Shown in pieces: positions 62,616-64,000 of a DNA stretch of 64,000 nucleotides. Source of the stretch: an uncultured Prevotella sp. (GTDB lineage: Bacteria > Bacteroidota > Bacteroidia > Bacteroidales > Bacteroidaceae); NCBI GenBank assembly GCA_900553595.1, contig USEC01000003.1, forward strand, positions 1 through 64,000. Direction: 5' to 3'. The position numbers and the translations under genes were made by a program. The notes under the pieces are model-generated. The model was not told where the DNA came from and did no database searches. It saw only the letters and a list, made by a program, of their open reading frames with translations. The first letter of the stretch is position 1, and each line of letters opens with the position of its first letter.

Positions 62616-63611
62616 TTACTCAGCAGCAAGAGTGAAGCGCTTGTAAGCGACAATCTTCAACTCCTTGTCCTGCTTCTTCAGGTAGTCGGCAACAGTTTCC
62701 TTGTCACCGTTGCCGAACTGGAACTCCTGAGCCACGAGGCAGTTCTCCTTCAAGAACTTGCCGACACGGCCCTTTGCGATGTTGTTTATCATGTTCTCGT
62801 TCAGGCTGGCAGCCTTTTCTGCGCTGACAGTCTCCTTGATTTCGCGGAACTTCACTACGTCTTCGGCAGTGATCCATCCCTTGCCCTGGTTAGACTCGAT
62901 GTGGTCTTCAGAGTCGAAGTGGTTAGGATTGAGTCCGGCCTTCTTCAAAGCTACCTCAACAGCCTTTTCGATCTGCTCTTCCTTGGTCTTCTGAACGGCA
63001 ACGGTATATTCGTTGTCGATAACCTCCTGCGGCACCTGTGTCTCGTCAAGGGCGATAGGCTTCATAGCGGCCACCTGCATAGCAATCTTGTGACCTACCT
63101 CAGCGTTCTCCTTGTTGAGCTGTACCATTGTGCAGAGAGTGTGCTTGCCCATGTGGTCGTACACTTCGATGTTGTCGCCTTCGAGCACGTTGTATCCGTC
63201 GAGTTCCATCTTCTCGCCAGTGATACCAGAGCGCTGTGTTACAGCAGCCTGTACATCGCCTTCGCCGAGAGCGAGTGCCTTCACTTCGTCAAGTGTGTGA
63301 GCCTTGGCAGCGATGGCAGCGTCGAGGATGTCGCTTGTGAGCTTGATGAAGTCGGCGCCGTTAGCCACGAAGTCGGTCTCGCACTTCAATGCAATTGTTG
63401 CAGCGAAGCCGTTCACGCTCTTCACGAGCACGCATCCGTTTGAAGTCTCGCGGTCGGAACGCTTTGCAGCGATAGCCAGTCCGCGCTCACGGAGCAAGTC
63501 CTTTGCCTTATCGAAATCGCCTTCTGCCTCTGTGAGGGCCTTCTTCACGTCAGCGAGTCCGGCACCTGTCATGGCACGAAGTTTCTTGATGTCTTCAATT
63601 GAAACAGCCAT
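62616..63611 (-). CDS. tsf: Elongation factor Ts
   Basis: EF-Ts recycles EF-Tu by exchanging GDP. The 331-residue protein starts MAVSIEDIKKLRAMTGAGLADVKKALTEAEGD. The TDFV nucleotide-release motif is near residue 79 (CETDFVANG). Two central subdomains follow and the C-terminal module (KGRVGKFLKENCLVAQEF) is near 280. It lies downstream of rpsB with a 44-base gap, the universal rpsB-tsf order. Confidence 0.97.
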   Translation of the reverse strand: MAVSIEDIKKLRAMTGAGLADVKKALTEAEGDFDKAKDLLRERGLAIAAKRSDRETSNGCVLVKSVNGFAATIALKCETDFVANGADFIKLTSDILDAAIAAKAHTLDEVKALALGEGDVQAAVTQRSGITGEKMELDGYNVLEGDNIEVYDHMGKHTLCTMVQLNKENAEVGHKIAMQVAAMKPIALDETQVPQEVIDNEYTVAVQKTKEEQIEKAVEVALKKAGLNPNHFDSEDHIESNQGKGWITAEDVVKFREIKETVSAEKAASLNENMINNIAKGRVGKFLKENCLVAQEFQFGNGDKETVADYLKKQDKELKIVAYKRFTLAAE

Positions 63612-63655
63612 AGTGTTAAAATGTGGTTAGATATTTATTAATATTGTCTGTCTGA

Positions 63656-64000
63656 TTACTCGGCAGCGGGAGCCTGCTCTTCAGTTGCGGGAGCTTCTGC
63701 TTCTGCCTTGGGAGCGTCCTTGCGTGCCTTGCGTGTGCGCTTCTTGCCTTCAGTTGTCTCAGCCTGCTCAGCGGCAGCCTTCTCGTCAGCCTTCTCCACC
63801 TTGCGCTCTTCCAGACCTTCGGCGATGGCGCTGCAGCATGCAGAGAGGATTACATCAACTGAATCCTTTGCGTCGTCGTTGGCAGGGATGAGGTAGTCCA
63901 CGTTGCGTGGGTCGGAGTTTGTATCAACGATGGCGAACACTGGGATGCCGAGGCGGTTGGCCTCTTTCACAGCGATGTTCTCCTTCATTACGTCGACAAC
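63656..64000 (-). CDS. rpsB: 30S ribosomal protein S2 (C-terminal part, start outside window)
   Basis: The open frame reaches the right edge, and 114 residues are visible. [42 protein letters not shown] is the conserved C-terminal core of S2. The tail of about 50 residues is a low-complexity Ala/Glu/Lys extension ([15 protein letters not shown]), longer than in E. coli and common in Bacteroidetes. It precedes tsf. Confidence 0.97.
   Translation of the reverse strand, partial: VVDVMKENIAVKEANRLGIPVFAIVDTNSDPRNVDYLIPANDDAKDSVDVILSACCSAIAEGLEERKVEKADEKAAAEQAETTEGKKRTRKARKDAPKAEAEAPATEEQAPAAE

Overview
The window looks like a chromosome segment from a Bacteroidales bacterium, most likely Prevotellaceae. 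The evidence is: promoters of the Bacteroidetes type (TTTG, about 19 bases, TAnnTTTG); no clear Shine-Dalgarno sites; the LpxC-FabZ fusion; a large CBM-bearing MalQ; a reverse rubrerythrin; SDR-type threonine dehydrogenase; and the type IX secretion pair PorU/PorV. I could run no database search, so the placement is inferred. Nearly all genes are housekeeping genes. There is one IS66-type insertion sequence, one tRNA (Cys), no CRISPR array and no prophage.

Layout. 1-7 kb: end of an unknown coiled-coil protein, tex, a possibly structured intergenic region, riboflavin synthase and a class A PBP. 7-13 kb: pyrB-pyrI-glyA, a long imperfect palindrome, a small FeoB-associated-type protein, tRNA-Cys, and divergent tdh/kbl. 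13-15 kb: a broken secreted-protein gene, reverse rubrerythrin and a Fur/PerR regulator. 15-22 kb: a co-directional run phoH, purC, menG/ubiE, aroE, purM, prfA, pyrF. 22-29 kb: the lipid A operon lpxD, lpxC-fabZ, lpxA with miaA, then a second class A PBP. 29-36 kb: TPR protein, lipoprotein, radA, queC, pgk. 36-42 kb: candidate small RNA, rsmE, small membrane protein, nucleoside-type MFS transporter, and pdxT/pdxS preceded by a kinase-like/AraC fusion. 42-44 kb: internally deleted SDR gene and an IS66 element. 44-56 kb: visibly more GC-rich DNA with two secreted proteins, a GNAT, a two-gene sulfur amino acid operon, a TraB-like protein, a Bacteroidetes hypothetical and malQ. 56-64 kb: an operon of an FAH-family gene, porU, porV and ispF, then rpsB (partial)-tsf.

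The most distinctive feature is a family of seven intergenic arrays, one about every 9 kb. Each is exactly 83 bp: four 17-bp near-palindromic units (consensus NAAASAAGSCTTSTTTN, S = C or G) separated by three 5-bp spacers of variable sequence. Copy number per array, unit length and spacer length do not vary. In several arrays neighbouring units are exact reverse complements, including at the variable S positions, which points to selection or copying as paired hairpins. I recognise no named element of this design. Other leads are: a ThiD/PdxK-like domain that has lost its catalytic motif and is fused to an AraC DNA-binding domain at the head of the PLP synthesis operon; an orphan promoter-plus-terminator unit predicting a roughly 90-nt RNA near 36.1 kb; a REPIN-like pair of inverted REP hairpins; and two broken genes whose lesions can be read directly.
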